From assembly GCF_007997225.1 (NCBI RefSeq), contig NZ_VORM01000029.1, positions 1 to 53,302 of the forward strand: DNA of 53,302 nt, in the 5' to 3' direction. Made by a program: the position numbers and the translations under genes. The DNA comes from Subsaximicrobium wynnwilliamsii (GTDB lineage: Bacteria > Bacteroidota > Bacteroidia > Flavobacteriales > Flavobacteriaceae). Below, one piece after another: positions 18,586-26,981 of the stretch (positions are counted from its first letter, which is position 1; every line of letters starts with the position of its first letter). The notes under the pieces are model-generated. The model was given only the letters and a program-made list of their open reading frames with translations. It was not told the DNA's origin and did no database searches.

Positions 18586-20010
18586 ATGAAAATTTTAGTC
18601 ACAGGTGGCACAGGATACATTGGCAAGCGGTTAATCCCTTTGTTGATCAATGATGATCACGACGTGGTTTGTGCAGTTCGGGACAAATTAAGAGCAGATA
18701 AAAGTTACTTGGAGGAAGAACATATTGAAATCATCGAGGCCGATTTTCTCAAGCCAGAAACATTAAGTAACATCCCCAAAGACATTGACATTGCTTACTA
18801 TTTGATTCATTCCATGTCAAATTCCTCTAAGGATTTTGAGTCTTTGGAAGAGAAATGTGCGATCAACTTTAAGGCTTACATCGAAAAAACCGATGTGAAA
18901 CAAGTCATTTATTTAAGCGGTATTACCAACGAAAAGAAACTATCCAAACATCTTAGAAGTCGTAAGAATGTAGAACATATTTTAGAGTCTGATCAGTACG
19001 GTTTGACGATTTTCAAAGCTGGTATTATTGTTGGTTCTGGTAGTTCTTCATTTGAAATCATTAGGGATCTGGTCGAGAAATTACCAGTGATGATTGCACC
19101 AAAGTGGCTCAATACCAAATCTCAACCTTTGTCAGTAAGGGATGTGCTCTTTTTCTTGAGTAGAGCCGCCGGTGACGAACGCTTATACAATCATTCTTAC
19201 GACGTCTTTGGGCCAGAAATCCTAACCTATAAAGAAATGCTTCTGCGATTTGCTGAAGTGCGTGGTTTGAAGCGGTACATTTTGACCGTTCCCGTGATGA
19301 CGCCCAAATTATCATCCTATTGGCTTTATTTTGTCACATCAACCTCCTACAAATTAGCGAGTTCATTGGTAGATAGCATGGGGGTTCAAATCATTGGCAA
19401 TCCCAGCAATATCAATGAGATGCTAAATGTGGAACCTTTATCCTACAAAACGGCGGTCAAATTGGCCTTCGAAAAGATTGAACAGAACAGTATTGTTTCC
19501 AGTTGGAAGGATTCTATGGTAAGCAGCGGCCGTTTGCGCAACAGCTTTCATAAATATGTGAATGTGCCAGTTTATGGTTGTTTCAAGGATTACAAGGAGC
19601 GCAGCGTCATAGACACTGAAAAAACACTTGATAAAATCTGGAGTATCGGCGGCACCACAGGTTGGTATTACGGTACCATACTCTGGAAGATTAGAGGTTA
19701 TATGGATAAAATGTTTGGAGGCATTGGCCTGCGTCGCGGAAGAACCCACGTATCTCAGCTCGATGCTGGAGACGCATTGGATTTCTGGCGTGTGATCTTT
19801 GCAGATAGAGATATGAAAAAACTACTGCTCTATGCTGAGATGCGGTTACCTGGCGAGGCTTGGCTAGAATTCAAGATTGAGGATGGGATGCTCAAGCAAA
19901 CCGCAACCTTTAGACCAAGAGGCCTCGCTGGCCGATTGTATTGGTACGCCGTTTTTCCTTTTCATGGCTTCATCTTCAACGGAATGGCAGATAAATTGGT
20001 TGAAATTTGA
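18586..20010 (+). CDS. Extended SDR / NAD(P)-binding protein with DUF2867 domain
   Basis: 474 residues from ATG 18586 (MKILVTGGTGYIGKRL); the frame is open 26 codons further upstream, but the Rossmann start sets the choice. The TGGTGYIG dinucleotide loop and YLSGI strand form an atypical/extended SDR domain (about residues 1-290), followed by a DUF2867 domain (about 320-474; SIGGTTGWYYG, WLEFKIEDG, GRLYWYAVFPFHGFIF). This fusion frequently accompanies photolyase genes in light-inducible loci. Substrate unknown. Confidence 0.85.
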   Translation: MKILVTGGTGYIGKRLIPLLINDDHDVVCAVRDKLRADKSYLEEEHIEIIEADFLKPETLSNIPKDIDIAYYLIHSMSNSSKDFESLEEKCAINFKAYIEKTDVKQVIYLSGITNEKKLSKHLRSRKNVEHILESDQYGLTIFKAGIIVGSGSSSFEIIRDLVEKLPVMIAPKWLNTKSQPLSVRDVLFFLSRAAGDERLYNHSYDVFGPEILTYKEMLLRFAEVRGLKRYILTVPVMTPKLSSYWLYFVTSTSYKLASSLVDSMGVQIIGNPSNINEMLNVEPLSYKTAVKLAFEKIEQNSIVSSWKDSMVSSGRLRNSFHKYVNVPVYGCFKDYKERSVIDTEKTLDKIWSIGGTTGWYYGTILWKIRGYMDKMFGGIGLRRGRTHVSQLDAGDALDFWRVIFADRDMKKLLLYAEMRLPGEAWLEFKIEDGMLKQTATFRPRGLAGRLYWYAVFPFHGFIFNGMADKLVEI

Positions 20011-20104
20011 GGTGTTAAGTAAAAAACCAATAAGATTTTAGCTTGCTTGAAATCTGCTCAGTGTCGCTTTGCGAATCCTCCACGAAACGCTGCGAAACGA
20101 TTTT

Positions 20105-20257
20105 ATGATGAAAAACACAAAAAAACAACACTTGCCACAAAAAACATGTCCGGTTTGTGGTTTGCCTTTTACATGGCGCAAAAAGTGGGAAAAGAATTGG
20201 GACAGCGTTAAATATTGTAGTGAAAAATGCAGAAGAAACAAGACCACATCGGTTTAG
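20105..20257 (+). CDS. DUF2256 zinc-ribbon-like small protein
   Basis: 50 residues (ATG 20105, or 20108). It carries the DUF2256 signature: [15 protein letters not shown], then YCSEKCRR, i.e. two CxxC/CxxxC pairs that probably bind zinc. Members are almost always beside photolyase/cryptochrome genes. Its 3' end overlaps the start of the Cry-DASH gene by 31 bases, pointing to translational coupling and to a joint role. Biochemical role unknown. Confidence 0.9.
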   Translation: MMKNTKKQHLPQKTCPVCGLPFTWRKKWEKNWDSVKYCSEKCRRNKTTSV

Positions 20258-21534
20258 TCTGGTTTAGGAATGACCTTCGGGTGGAAGATAATTCAGTATT
20301 AAGACAGGCTTTAGACACACACACCAAAGTCATTGCAGTTTATTGTTTTGACCCAAGACATTATGCCGAAACTAGTTACGGATTCAAAAAAACAGAGAAA
20401 TTCAGAGCTAAATTTCTGATAGAAACCATCGCCGATTTAAAATCCAATTTAAAGACACTTCAAGTGGAATTGTTTGTGTTTCATGATCAGCCAGAAACTG
20501 CGATTCCCAAATTAGTTGCCGATTTCAATGTTAGGGACATTTACTTTCAAAAGGAATGGACCCAAGAAGAATTGGAGGTTTCCGAAGCCTTGGAACATGA
20601 ATTAAAAAACAAGATTGAATTCCATTCCCGTTACGATCAGTTTCTGTATCATCCAGATGACATCAACATGACGGTGGATCAAATTCCGCAGGTTTATACC
20701 AATTTCAGGAAAAAAGTTGAAAAATACAGTCAGGTAAGAACAATTGGTTCCGTTGAAGCTGCGCAATCTCATGATATCAATAATACTACGGAAATCCCGA
20801 GTCTCAACGTGCTTGGCTTCGAAGATTTTAAGGCGCATTCCAATACCGCAATTCCATTTAAAGGAGGCGAAACTGCAGCGATGCAACGTTTGAATGATTA
20901 TTTTTTTGAAACGAAAAAATTAGGGGTTTACAAAAAGACCCGAAACGGATTGATCGGTAAGGATTTCAGTTCTAAGTTTTCCATTTGGTTGGCTAATGGC
21001 AGTATTTCTGCACGTACGATTTATTGGAAAGTCAAACAATTTGAAAAAGAAGCGTTTAAGAATGATTCCACCTATTGGTTGATTTTCGAGCTGATCTGGC
21101 GCGATTATTTTAAATACATCTCGCTAAAGCATGGCAACAACCTTTTTAAGATTGGCGGCATTCTTCAAAAAGATTACGATTGGAAAACCGATCATAAGCA
21201 AATAGAAAAATGGATGCGAGGTGATACTAAGTCCGATTTTGTAAATTCCAATATGATCGAGCTCAACAAAACAGGATTCATGAGCAATCGTGGCCGCCAA
21301 AACGTCGCCTCCTATTTTGCGAAAGACCTTTTATTGGACTGGCGCATTGGCGCTGCCTATTTTGAATCTTTACTGGTGGATTATGATGTGCACAGCAATT
21401 ATGGCAATTGGATGTATGTGGCTGGCGTAGGCAATGACCCGAGAGATAGAAAATTCAACGTAACGTTTCAAGCCGAGCGTTATGATGCGGAAGGCAAATA
21501 CAGACGCTTATGGTTGCAGGAAACGCTCTTTTAG
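20227..21534 (+). CDS. DASH-family cryptochrome / photolyase
   Basis: 435 residues. The N-terminal antenna domain starts [13 protein letters not shown]; the C-terminal FAD domain has [12 protein letters not shown], the WRDYFKYIS segment, NRGRQNVAS and the DASH hallmark [22 protein letters not shown]. Cry-DASH proteins bind FAD and MTHF and repair cyclobutane dimers in single-stranded or loop DNA, with suspected signalling roles. The MTHF antenna would fit with folE nearby (pterin supply). Second gene of the DUF2256 overlap pair. Confidence 0.93.
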   Translation: MQKKQDHIGLVWFRNDLRVEDNSVLRQALDTHTKVIAVYCFDPRHYAETSYGFKKTEKFRAKFLIETIADLKSNLKTLQVELFVFHDQPETAIPKLVADFNVRDIYFQKEWTQEELEVSEALEHELKNKIEFHSRYDQFLYHPDDINMTVDQIPQVYTNFRKKVEKYSQVRTIGSVEAAQSHDINNTTEIPSLNVLGFEDFKAHSNTAIPFKGGETAAMQRLNDYFFETKKLGVYKKTRNGLIGKDFSSKFSIWLANGSISARTIYWKVKQFEKEAFKNDSTYWLIFELIWRDYFKYISLKHGNNLFKIGGILQKDYDWKTDHKQIEKWMRGDTKSDFVNSNMIELNKTGFMSNRGRQNVASYFAKDLLLDWRIGAAYFESLLVDYDVHSNYGNWMYVAGVGNDPRDRKFNVTFQAERYDAEGKYRRLWLQETLF

Positions 21535-21914
21535 TGATTATTCTACGCGGTAGAAGCAAGACCTAAGACAGAGAAACAGAGTGCTTGGTCTTTAAGACTT
21601 AGTGAAAAATATCGCCGAGTCACGCAGAGATGTCACAGAGCGACACGGCGATTTAAAGCTCAATAAAAATAATGCCGCAGAGTCACGCAGTGATGACGCA
21701 GAGCGGCACAGAACTTTCTTTTAAAACTCAGCAAAAACTCAGTGAAAGAAAAACAGCGCAAAATGACTGCAATCAGCATAGCAAGCTCATAGAAACGCTG
21801 TAAAAACGCTGAGATACTCTTTGAAAATCAGTGAAATAAAAATACCACAAAGTAGCAGCAACCATCTAAACAACCTCTGCTAAACTCAGTGAAACCCTGT
21901 GAACCAAATCAATT
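21535..21914 (+). repeat. 380-bp gap inside the photolyase operon with two related hairpins
   Basis: No ORF. Two stem-loops, 21612-21651 (TCGCCG...CGGCGA) and 21673-21708 (TGCCGC...GCGGCA), share the loop sequence AGTCACGCAG.GATG.C.CAGAGCG but have different, internally complementary stems. The rest is full of degenerate CAGAG/CTCAGTGAAA repeats (for example AAACTCAGTGAAA near the next ATG). The type recalls the CGCAGAG-rich repeats scattered in other bacterial genomes. Confidence 0.6.
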
Positions 21915-23447
21915 ATGAAAACACTCAGACTCCTACTTGGCGACCAACTAAACAGTAAACATTCTTGGTTTAAGGACGCCAATGATGACGTGACCTATTG
22001 CCTGTTTGAGATGCGACAGGAGACAGATTACGATGCGCACCACATTCAAAAAGTGATCGGTTTTTTTGCTGCGATGCGGCAGATGGCTTCCCATTTGGAG
22101 GAGAAGGGTCATAAGGTTGTTTATTTCAAAATCAATGATGCCCACAACACACAGAGCCTTCCGAAGAATTTGAAGTTGCTTTTACAAGAACATAAAATTG
22201 AAAAATTTGAATATATCGCGCCCGATGAGTTTCGGCTAGACGAGCAATTATCTCATTTCTGTAAAGAGTTGGAGCTTGCATCTGAAGTCTTTTCCGCAGA
22301 ACATTTCTATACAGAGCGTGAAGATCTCGAAAAATTCTACACAGGCAAAAAGCAATACCTCATGGAAAATTTTTATCGGGATATGCGCAAAAAACACGAT
22401 ATTTTAATGGAGGCCGGCCAGCCCGAAGGCGGCAAATGGAATTACGATAAAAGCAATCGCAACAAGTGGAAAGGCGATATAAACATCCCAAATTACAAAT
22501 ATTATAAAAATGATGTGGAAGCCATTGTTGAAGACATCGCAACTGCCGAAATCAAAACCATAGGTCATTTTGGGACCAAGACCTTCGCCTATCCCATTGA
22601 CCGGAATCAAGCTTTGGACCAGCTAAAATATTTTTGTGAACAGTTATTGGTGCGTTTTGGGGATTTTCAAGATGCGATGCATACCGAACAGGATTACCTG
22701 TTTCACTCCAGACTTTCATTTGCCATGAATCTAAAAATCATTTCGCCCAAAGATGTGGTCAAGACGGTAATGAACTATTACCGCAAAAACAGTGACAGCA
22801 TCCATATTTCGCAAGTAGAAGGTTTTGTGAGGCAAATAATTGGGTGGCGGGAATATATGCGCGGTATGTATTGGGCCTTGATGCCAGAATATAAAACAAA
22901 GAATGCACTCGAGAATCACAATAAACTGCCAGAATTCTTCTGGACGGGAAACACTAAAATGAATTGCCTCAAGCACGCCATCAACAATTCGTTGGATAAT
23001 GGCTACGCCCACCACATCCAGCGCTTGATGATTACTGGGAATTATGCTTTGTTGACCCAAACCAACCCCGACGAGGTAGATGCTTGGTATTTAGGTATCT
23101 ATGTAGACGCGATTGAATGGGTACAATTAACAAACACCAGAGGCATGAGTCAATTTGCCGATGGCGGAAAAATTGCCACAAAACCTTATGTGTCTTCAGG
23201 GTCTTATATAAATAAAATGAGTAATTATTGTAAAGATTGCCATTATAAACACACTAAGAAGGTAGAAGAAGATGCTTGCCCGTTTAATAGTCTGTATTGG
23301 AATTTTCTAGACGAAAAACGAGAATTTTTAGGTAATAATTTCCGAATGGGGATGATGTACAGCGTTTTGGACAAAATGAAAACTGCCGATGTCAACGCGC
23401 TTAAAAAAAGGGCACAACATATAATAGCACACCAAGATGAATACTGA
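21915..23447 (+). CDS. FeS-type cryptochrome/photolyase ((6-4) photolyase, PhrB/FeS-BCP class)
   Basis: 510 residues. Starts RLLLGDQLN, the marker of the prokaryotic FeS-BCP class formerly called photolyase-related protein. The four cluster cysteines are visible: one in MNCLKHAIN, two in YCKDCHYK and one in DACPF. VEGFVRQIIGWREYMRG and NYALLTQ also match. Enzymes of this class repair (6-4) photoproducts and carry FAD, a lumazine antenna and a [4Fe-4S] cluster. Its stop overlaps the next photolyase by 11 bases. Confidence 0.93.
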   Translation: MKTLRLLLGDQLNSKHSWFKDANDDVTYCLFEMRQETDYDAHHIQKVIGFFAAMRQMASHLEEKGHKVVYFKINDAHNTQSLPKNLKLLLQEHKIEKFEYIAPDEFRLDEQLSHFCKELELASEVFSAEHFYTEREDLEKFYTGKKQYLMENFYRDMRKKHDILMEAGQPEGGKWNYDKSNRNKWKGDINIPNYKYYKNDVEAIVEDIATAEIKTIGHFGTKTFAYPIDRNQALDQLKYFCEQLLVRFGDFQDAMHTEQDYLFHSRLSFAMNLKIISPKDVVKTVMNYYRKNSDSIHISQVEGFVRQIIGWREYMRGMYWALMPEYKTKNALENHNKLPEFFWTGNTKMNCLKHAINNSLDNGYAHHIQRLMITGNYALLTQTNPDEVDAWYLGIYVDAIEWVQLTNTRGMSQFADGGKIATKPYVSSGSYINKMSNYCKDCHYKHTKKVEEDACPFNSLYWNFLDEKREFLGNNFRMGMMYSVLDKMKTADVNALKKRAQHIIAHQDEY

Positions 23448-24909
23448 TAAAGAACATATAAACGTCGTTTGGCTAAAACGCGACTTACGCCTTGAAGATA
23501 ATGAGGCCATCGTGAATGCCTTACAATCAAACAAACGCACGCTCCTACTTTACACCTTTGAGACCATGCTTATGGAAGATGAACATTACAGCGCAAGGCA
23601 TTGGGATTTTGTTAGGGAATCGATAAGGGATTTGAATGTTTTGCTGAAGGATTACAATTCTAAAATCCTTGCGGTGGAAGCCGATATCATTAGTGCCGTC
23701 AATCAATTATTGACCCAATTTCACATCACTGATATTTTTTCGCATCAAGAAACCGGGATTCTGCTAACTTATAACCGCGATAAATCCTTTAAGCGCTTTT
23801 GCAAGAACAATCTCATCACTTGGCATGAAAACCTCAATAATGGTGTTCAACGCGGATTGCAAAACCGAGATCAATGGATGGCGCAATGCAATGCTTATTT
23901 CGAAATTGAGCCCTTAACATTCGCTCCAAAAGACGCACAATTAGTAACTACTGAAGCGATTGAGGCAGTTGAATTTCTGTTCACCATCCCATCTTTGGAA
24001 ACCTCAGCAGCGTCGCCATTTCAAAAAGGTGGGCGCAGTATGGGACTGAAGTATCTAAATTCGTTTTTTGAGAGTCGTTATGTCAATTACATGTTTCATA
24101 TTTCTAAACCAGAATTGGCACGAACAGGCTGTAGCCGAATTTCGCCTTATCTGGCCTGGGGCAATTTGTCCATTCGCGAAGTCTATCACAGAGCGTATCA
24201 TTTAAAGAAAACATCTCAAAACAAACAAGCTTTGGAAGCCTTCATGTCTAGGTTGCGCTGGCAATCGCATTTTGTGCAGAAGTTCGAAATGGAACACACC
24301 ATGGAAGCCGAAAGCGTGAACAAAGGTTTTCAAAAGCTGAAAAAAGAAATATCAGAATCCTATCAAGAGGCTTGGCGAACCGGCCAAACCGGCTTTCCTT
24401 TGGTTGATGCTTGCATGCGCTGTCTCAATGAAACGGGCTATCTCAATTTTAGAATGCGCGCTTTGGTGGTGTCTTTTTTCACACATAACCTTTGGCAACC
24501 TTGGCAAGATGCATCCAAGCACTTGTCGCGAATGTTTTTAGATTTTGAGCCTGGCATCCATTATCCGCAATTACAGATGCAGGCTGGAGAAACTGGCACC
24601 AACATGCTGCGCATTTATAATCCTGTAAAAAACAGTTTAGAGCATGACCCTGAGGCTAATTTCATTAAAAAATGGGTGCCAGAATTAGCAGATTTAGACA
24701 CACCTTTCGCCCACGAACCTTATTTAATGACAGAGATGGAGCAGCAATTCTACAATTTTGAATTGGGCAAGGACTATCCGTATCCAATTGTGGATTTAGA
24801 TTCTACCAGGAAAAAAGCCAGCGATACCTTATGGAACCTTCGGAAGAATAAAAAAGTTCGTGAAGAGAGCCAGCGCATCCTAAAAAAACATACGCTTCGG
24901 AATAAGTAG
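23437..24909 (+). CDS. Third cryptochrome/photolyase-family protein
   Basis: 490 residues, overlapping the preceding gene by 11 bases. The antenna domain begins VVWLKRDLRLEDNEA; the FAD domain contains FQKGGRSMGL, SRISPYLAWGNLS, TGFPLVDACMRCLNETG, PGIHYPQLQMQAGETGTN and ends near FIKKWVPEL. In class I photolyases the stretch after TGxxH reads MHNRxRM; here it is LNFRMRA, so the canonical Asn/His pair is changed and its repair substrate cannot be inferred. It could be a photoreceptor or a divergent photolyase. Confidence 0.88.
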   Translation: MNTDKEHINVVWLKRDLRLEDNEAIVNALQSNKRTLLLYTFETMLMEDEHYSARHWDFVRESIRDLNVLLKDYNSKILAVEADIISAVNQLLTQFHITDIFSHQETGILLTYNRDKSFKRFCKNNLITWHENLNNGVQRGLQNRDQWMAQCNAYFEIEPLTFAPKDAQLVTTEAIEAVEFLFTIPSLETSAASPFQKGGRSMGLKYLNSFFESRYVNYMFHISKPELARTGCSRISPYLAWGNLSIREVYHRAYHLKKTSQNKQALEAFMSRLRWQSHFVQKFEMEHTMEAESVNKGFQKLKKEISESYQEAWRTGQTGFPLVDACMRCLNETGYLNFRMRALVVSFFTHNLWQPWQDASKHLSRMFLDFEPGIHYPQLQMQAGETGTNMLRIYNPVKNSLEHDPEANFIKKWVPELADLDTPFAHEPYLMTEMEQQFYNFELGKDYPYPIVDLDSTRKKASDTLWNLRKNKKVREESQRILKKHTLRNK

Positions 24910-25104
24910 TTTTTTGTTCCTGGTTCAGGGCTCAATGTTCTAAATGCTGCTGAAATTTTTGTTTGAGCTAAGCATTTCAAGATTCAATTGAACCCAGCTG
25001 TTTCTAACCACAAGATTCTTCCGAAGAAATCCTTTTATAAAATAGCCAGTATCCCAGTAATCATGGGCAGTTGGGATCACTATTGATTTCAGTTATAACA
25101 GTAT

Positions 25105-25150
25105 GTTAATTTTTGTTTAACTTATAAAGATAAACGTTAAACATTTCGTA
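25105..25150 (+). promoter_or_regulatory. Copy 2 of the shared light-island promoter/operator
   Basis: GTTAATTTTTGTTTAAC (25105-25121), 16 bases, TAAACATTTCGTA (25138-25150), then TAGATTTA as -7-like box. Both blocks and their spacing are identical to 15726-15771, while the spacer differs, so function rather than recent duplication is implied. Here TGTTTAAC (25114-25121) and GTTAAACA (25136-25143) form a perfect 8-bp inverted pair with 14 bases between. Confidence 0.65.
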
Positions 25151-25179
25151 GATTTACATAGAAGAAAAAAAACAAACAT

Positions 25180-25608
25180 TTGATTTTAGATTCCACACAT
25201 CCAAACAAAGAACACAAACAAATCGTAACCGGTTTGGTTGGTAAGCCTTTTACGTTTTTTGAAACGTTCAAACGAAAGGGTGTCGGTTCCAAACGTATGA
25301 TTGTTGCTGAGGTAAGTCCGAACATGCAAAAGTATATCAATAGAATTGATGACTTAAGCTACGCAAATATCGAGATGCGCACCGGTGGTATTTTAATGTA
25401 CATCAATAAAGGCTTAAAAAATTACACTTGGGTAATTCCATATTATCAATTGGTGCTTTATAAAACAAATGGTGCCAGCATTCATGCCCAAGGCAAGTTT
25501 GTTCATTTTAGAAACAGTAAAACGTTTAAGGAGAATAAACCCTTTTTTGACAAACTTCTGGATGAGAAAGTGAAATATGACGAACAGTTTAATTTTAGAG
25601 ATCTATGA
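25180..25608 (+). CDS. Unknown conserved-looking protein of the light island
   Basis: 142 residues from a TTG start at 25180; no ATG exists before residue 40, and TTG gives the right distance (about 20-30 bases) from promoter copy 2. The protein is soluble, basic and lacks a signal peptide: IVTGLVGKPFTFFETFKRKG, then ANIEMRTGGILMYINKGLKNYTW, YQLVLYKTNG and HFRNSKTFKENKPFFDKLL, giving a beta-rich fold of PH-like character. Family not recognised. It overlaps the TIGR03643 gene by four bases, so it belongs to the light-island operon 2. Confidence 0.75.
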   Translation: MILDSTHPNKEHKQIVTGLVGKPFTFFETFKRKGVGSKRMIVAEVSPNMQKYINRIDDLSYANIEMRTGGILMYINKGLKNYTWVIPYYQLVLYKTNGASIHAQGKFVHFRNSKTFKENKPFFDKLLDEKVKYDEQFNFRDL

Positions 25609-25880
25609 AAGACTTGAGTCTTAGAGAAACCGATAGAATCATTGAAATGGCTTGGGAAGACCGAACCACCTTTGAAGCGATTGAATTTCAATTTGATCTC
25701 AATGAACAGGATGTCATCGCATTGATGAGAAAAGAAATGAAACCCAGTAGTTTCAGGATGTGGCGACAACGCGTTCAAGGCCGAAAAACCAAACATGAAA
25801 AATTGAGAACCTTTGAAAAAGGACGTTTCAAATGTTCCCGACAAAAACAGATTACCAATAACTCAATTTCAAAACGCTAA
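25605..25880 (+). CDS. TIGR03643 family small protein
   Basis: 91 residues; ATGA overlap with the preceding gene. SLRETDRIIEMAWEDRTTFEAIEFQFDLNEQDVIALMRKEMKPSSFRMWRQRVQGR is the full TIGR03643 core, a helix-turn-helix-like small protein nearly always beside photolyases or DUF2256. DNA or nucleic-acid binding is likely from the basic C-terminus; no function is established. Confidence 0.9.
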   Translation: MKDLSLRETDRIIEMAWEDRTTFEAIEFQFDLNEQDVIALMRKEMKPSSFRMWRQRVQGRKTKHEKLRTFEKGRFKCSRQKQITNNSISKR

Positions 25881-25934
25881 CGTGCTTTGACTTAGGAATT
25901 GAGTCCCTGAGTACAGCACCTAAAAAAGACTAAT

Positions 25935-26624
25935 ATGAATACAAACACTTTGAAAAACAACTCACAACAACTCAACGGATTTTCTGTTGAAGACATTGGA
26001 GAAGACCACCTGTCTACCGGTTTAGAAACACCAATGAAGGCCGATGCTTTCAAATTCACTGATGACGAGAAGAAAGAGCGCATCGCTATTTTATTCGAGG
26101 AAATCATGGACGTGATGGGATTGGATTTAACAGACGACTCCTTGAAAGGCACCCCGAAGCGCGTGGCTAAGATGTATATTGATGAGATTTTTTCAGGTCT
26201 AAATCCTGAAAATAAACCTAAAGTTGCCTTGTTTGACAACAAATATCGATACAATCAAATGTTGGTTGAGAAAAATATCACATTCTATTCCAATTGCGAG
26301 CATCATTTTGTCCCAATTATCGGCAAAGCTCATGTGGCTTATGTATCTTCGGGCAAAGTTATAGGACTTTCAAAATTGAACCGAATTGTTCAATATTATG
26401 CCAAAAGACCTCAGGTTCAAGAACGTTTGACCAATCAAATTGCCAACGAACTTAAAAGTATTTTAGATACAGATGATGTGGCCGTAATTATTGACGCTAA
26501 ACATTTATGTGTGGCCTCACGCGGCGTTAAGGATGATACCTCATCAACTGTAACTGCGTACTATGGGGGAAAATTTAATAAAACCGCAAAAATAACTGAA
26601 TTACAAAACTATATAAATCAATAA
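25935..26624 (+). CDS. folE: GTP cyclohydrolase I
   Basis: 229 residues with a short acidic N-terminal extension. Zinc and catalytic sites are intact: SNCEHHFVPI, GLSKLNRIVQYYAKRPQVQERLT and HLCVASRGV. It makes dihydroneopterin triphosphate, the first step to folate. Its location in the photolyase operon suggests a light-induced extra supply of pterin for the MTHF antenna of photolyases, a known association in light-response loci of other bacteria; whether it is the only folE of the genome is not visible here. Confidence 0.95.
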   Translation: MNTNTLKNNSQQLNGFSVEDIGEDHLSTGLETPMKADAFKFTDDEKKERIAILFEEIMDVMGLDLTDDSLKGTPKRVAKMYIDEIFSGLNPENKPKVALFDNKYRYNQMLVEKNITFYSNCEHHFVPIIGKAHVAYVSSGKVIGLSKLNRIVQYYAKRPQVQERLTNQIANELKSILDTDDVAVIIDAKHLCVASRGVKDDTSSTVTAYYGGKFNKTAKITELQNYINQ

Positions 26625-26628
26625 GGCT

Positions 26629-26856
26629 ATGGAAAAAGTAATAGACAAAGCAAAAGAGTTTGAAAACCAGAACATGAAATCACTGTCAACAAGTGACCGT
26701 GTAAAGATTTCAAGAGAAGCTAAGCGGCTTATTTTGGCACTTAACACAATCTACAAAGAAAAGAAAGACGAAAAAATCATGGATTTGATGAAAAGTCTTA
26801 CCAAAATGAAACGCAAAGTTGAAAAACGCTTAAACGGGAAACCTTTAAGTGCATAA
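26629..26856 (+). CDS. Small helical protein of unknown function after folE
   Basis: 75 residues, starting four bases after the folE stop. It is highly charged, Lys-rich and predicted wholly helical (IDKAKEFENQNMKSL...REAKRLILALNTIYKEKKDEKIMDLMKSLTKMKRKVEKRL). No signal peptide or cysteine. Tight spacing puts it in the folE transcript. I do not recognise the family. Confidence 0.75.
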   Translation: MEKVIDKAKEFENQNMKSLSTSDRVKISREAKRLILALNTIYKEKKDEKIMDLMKSLTKMKRKVEKRLNGKPLSA

Positions 26857-26867
26857 ACAAGAAAGAT

Positions 26868-26966
26868 AAGCTGATAAACTGAACAGTCCCATTATAAGCA
26901 TTGATTATACCAACGTAACATAAAAAGTGTTAATAACGGGTTTGTTTCGTCTTATCAGCTTTTTTA
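26868..26966 (+). terminator. Long-range hairpin with T-run after the folE operon
   Basis: AAGCTGATAA (26868-26877) pairs perfectly with TTATCAGCTT (26952-26961), which is followed by a T-rich run into the next gene's leader. The ~74-base loop holds a smaller hairpin TAACA/TGTTA (26916-26932). It could be a terminator with an unusual loop, an attenuator for the SDR gene at 26982 or a small structured RNA. Confidence 0.45.
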
Positions 26967-26981
26967 TTTAAATAACATTAC

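Noticed and set aside
21535-21914. CRISPR array
   Set aside because: The repeats differ in length and spacing and lack unique equal-length spacers; no cas gene is in the window.
15726-25150. LitR/CarH-type light regulator of the island
   Set aside because: No MerR or B12-binding domain protein is encoded here; the only regulator is TetR-like.
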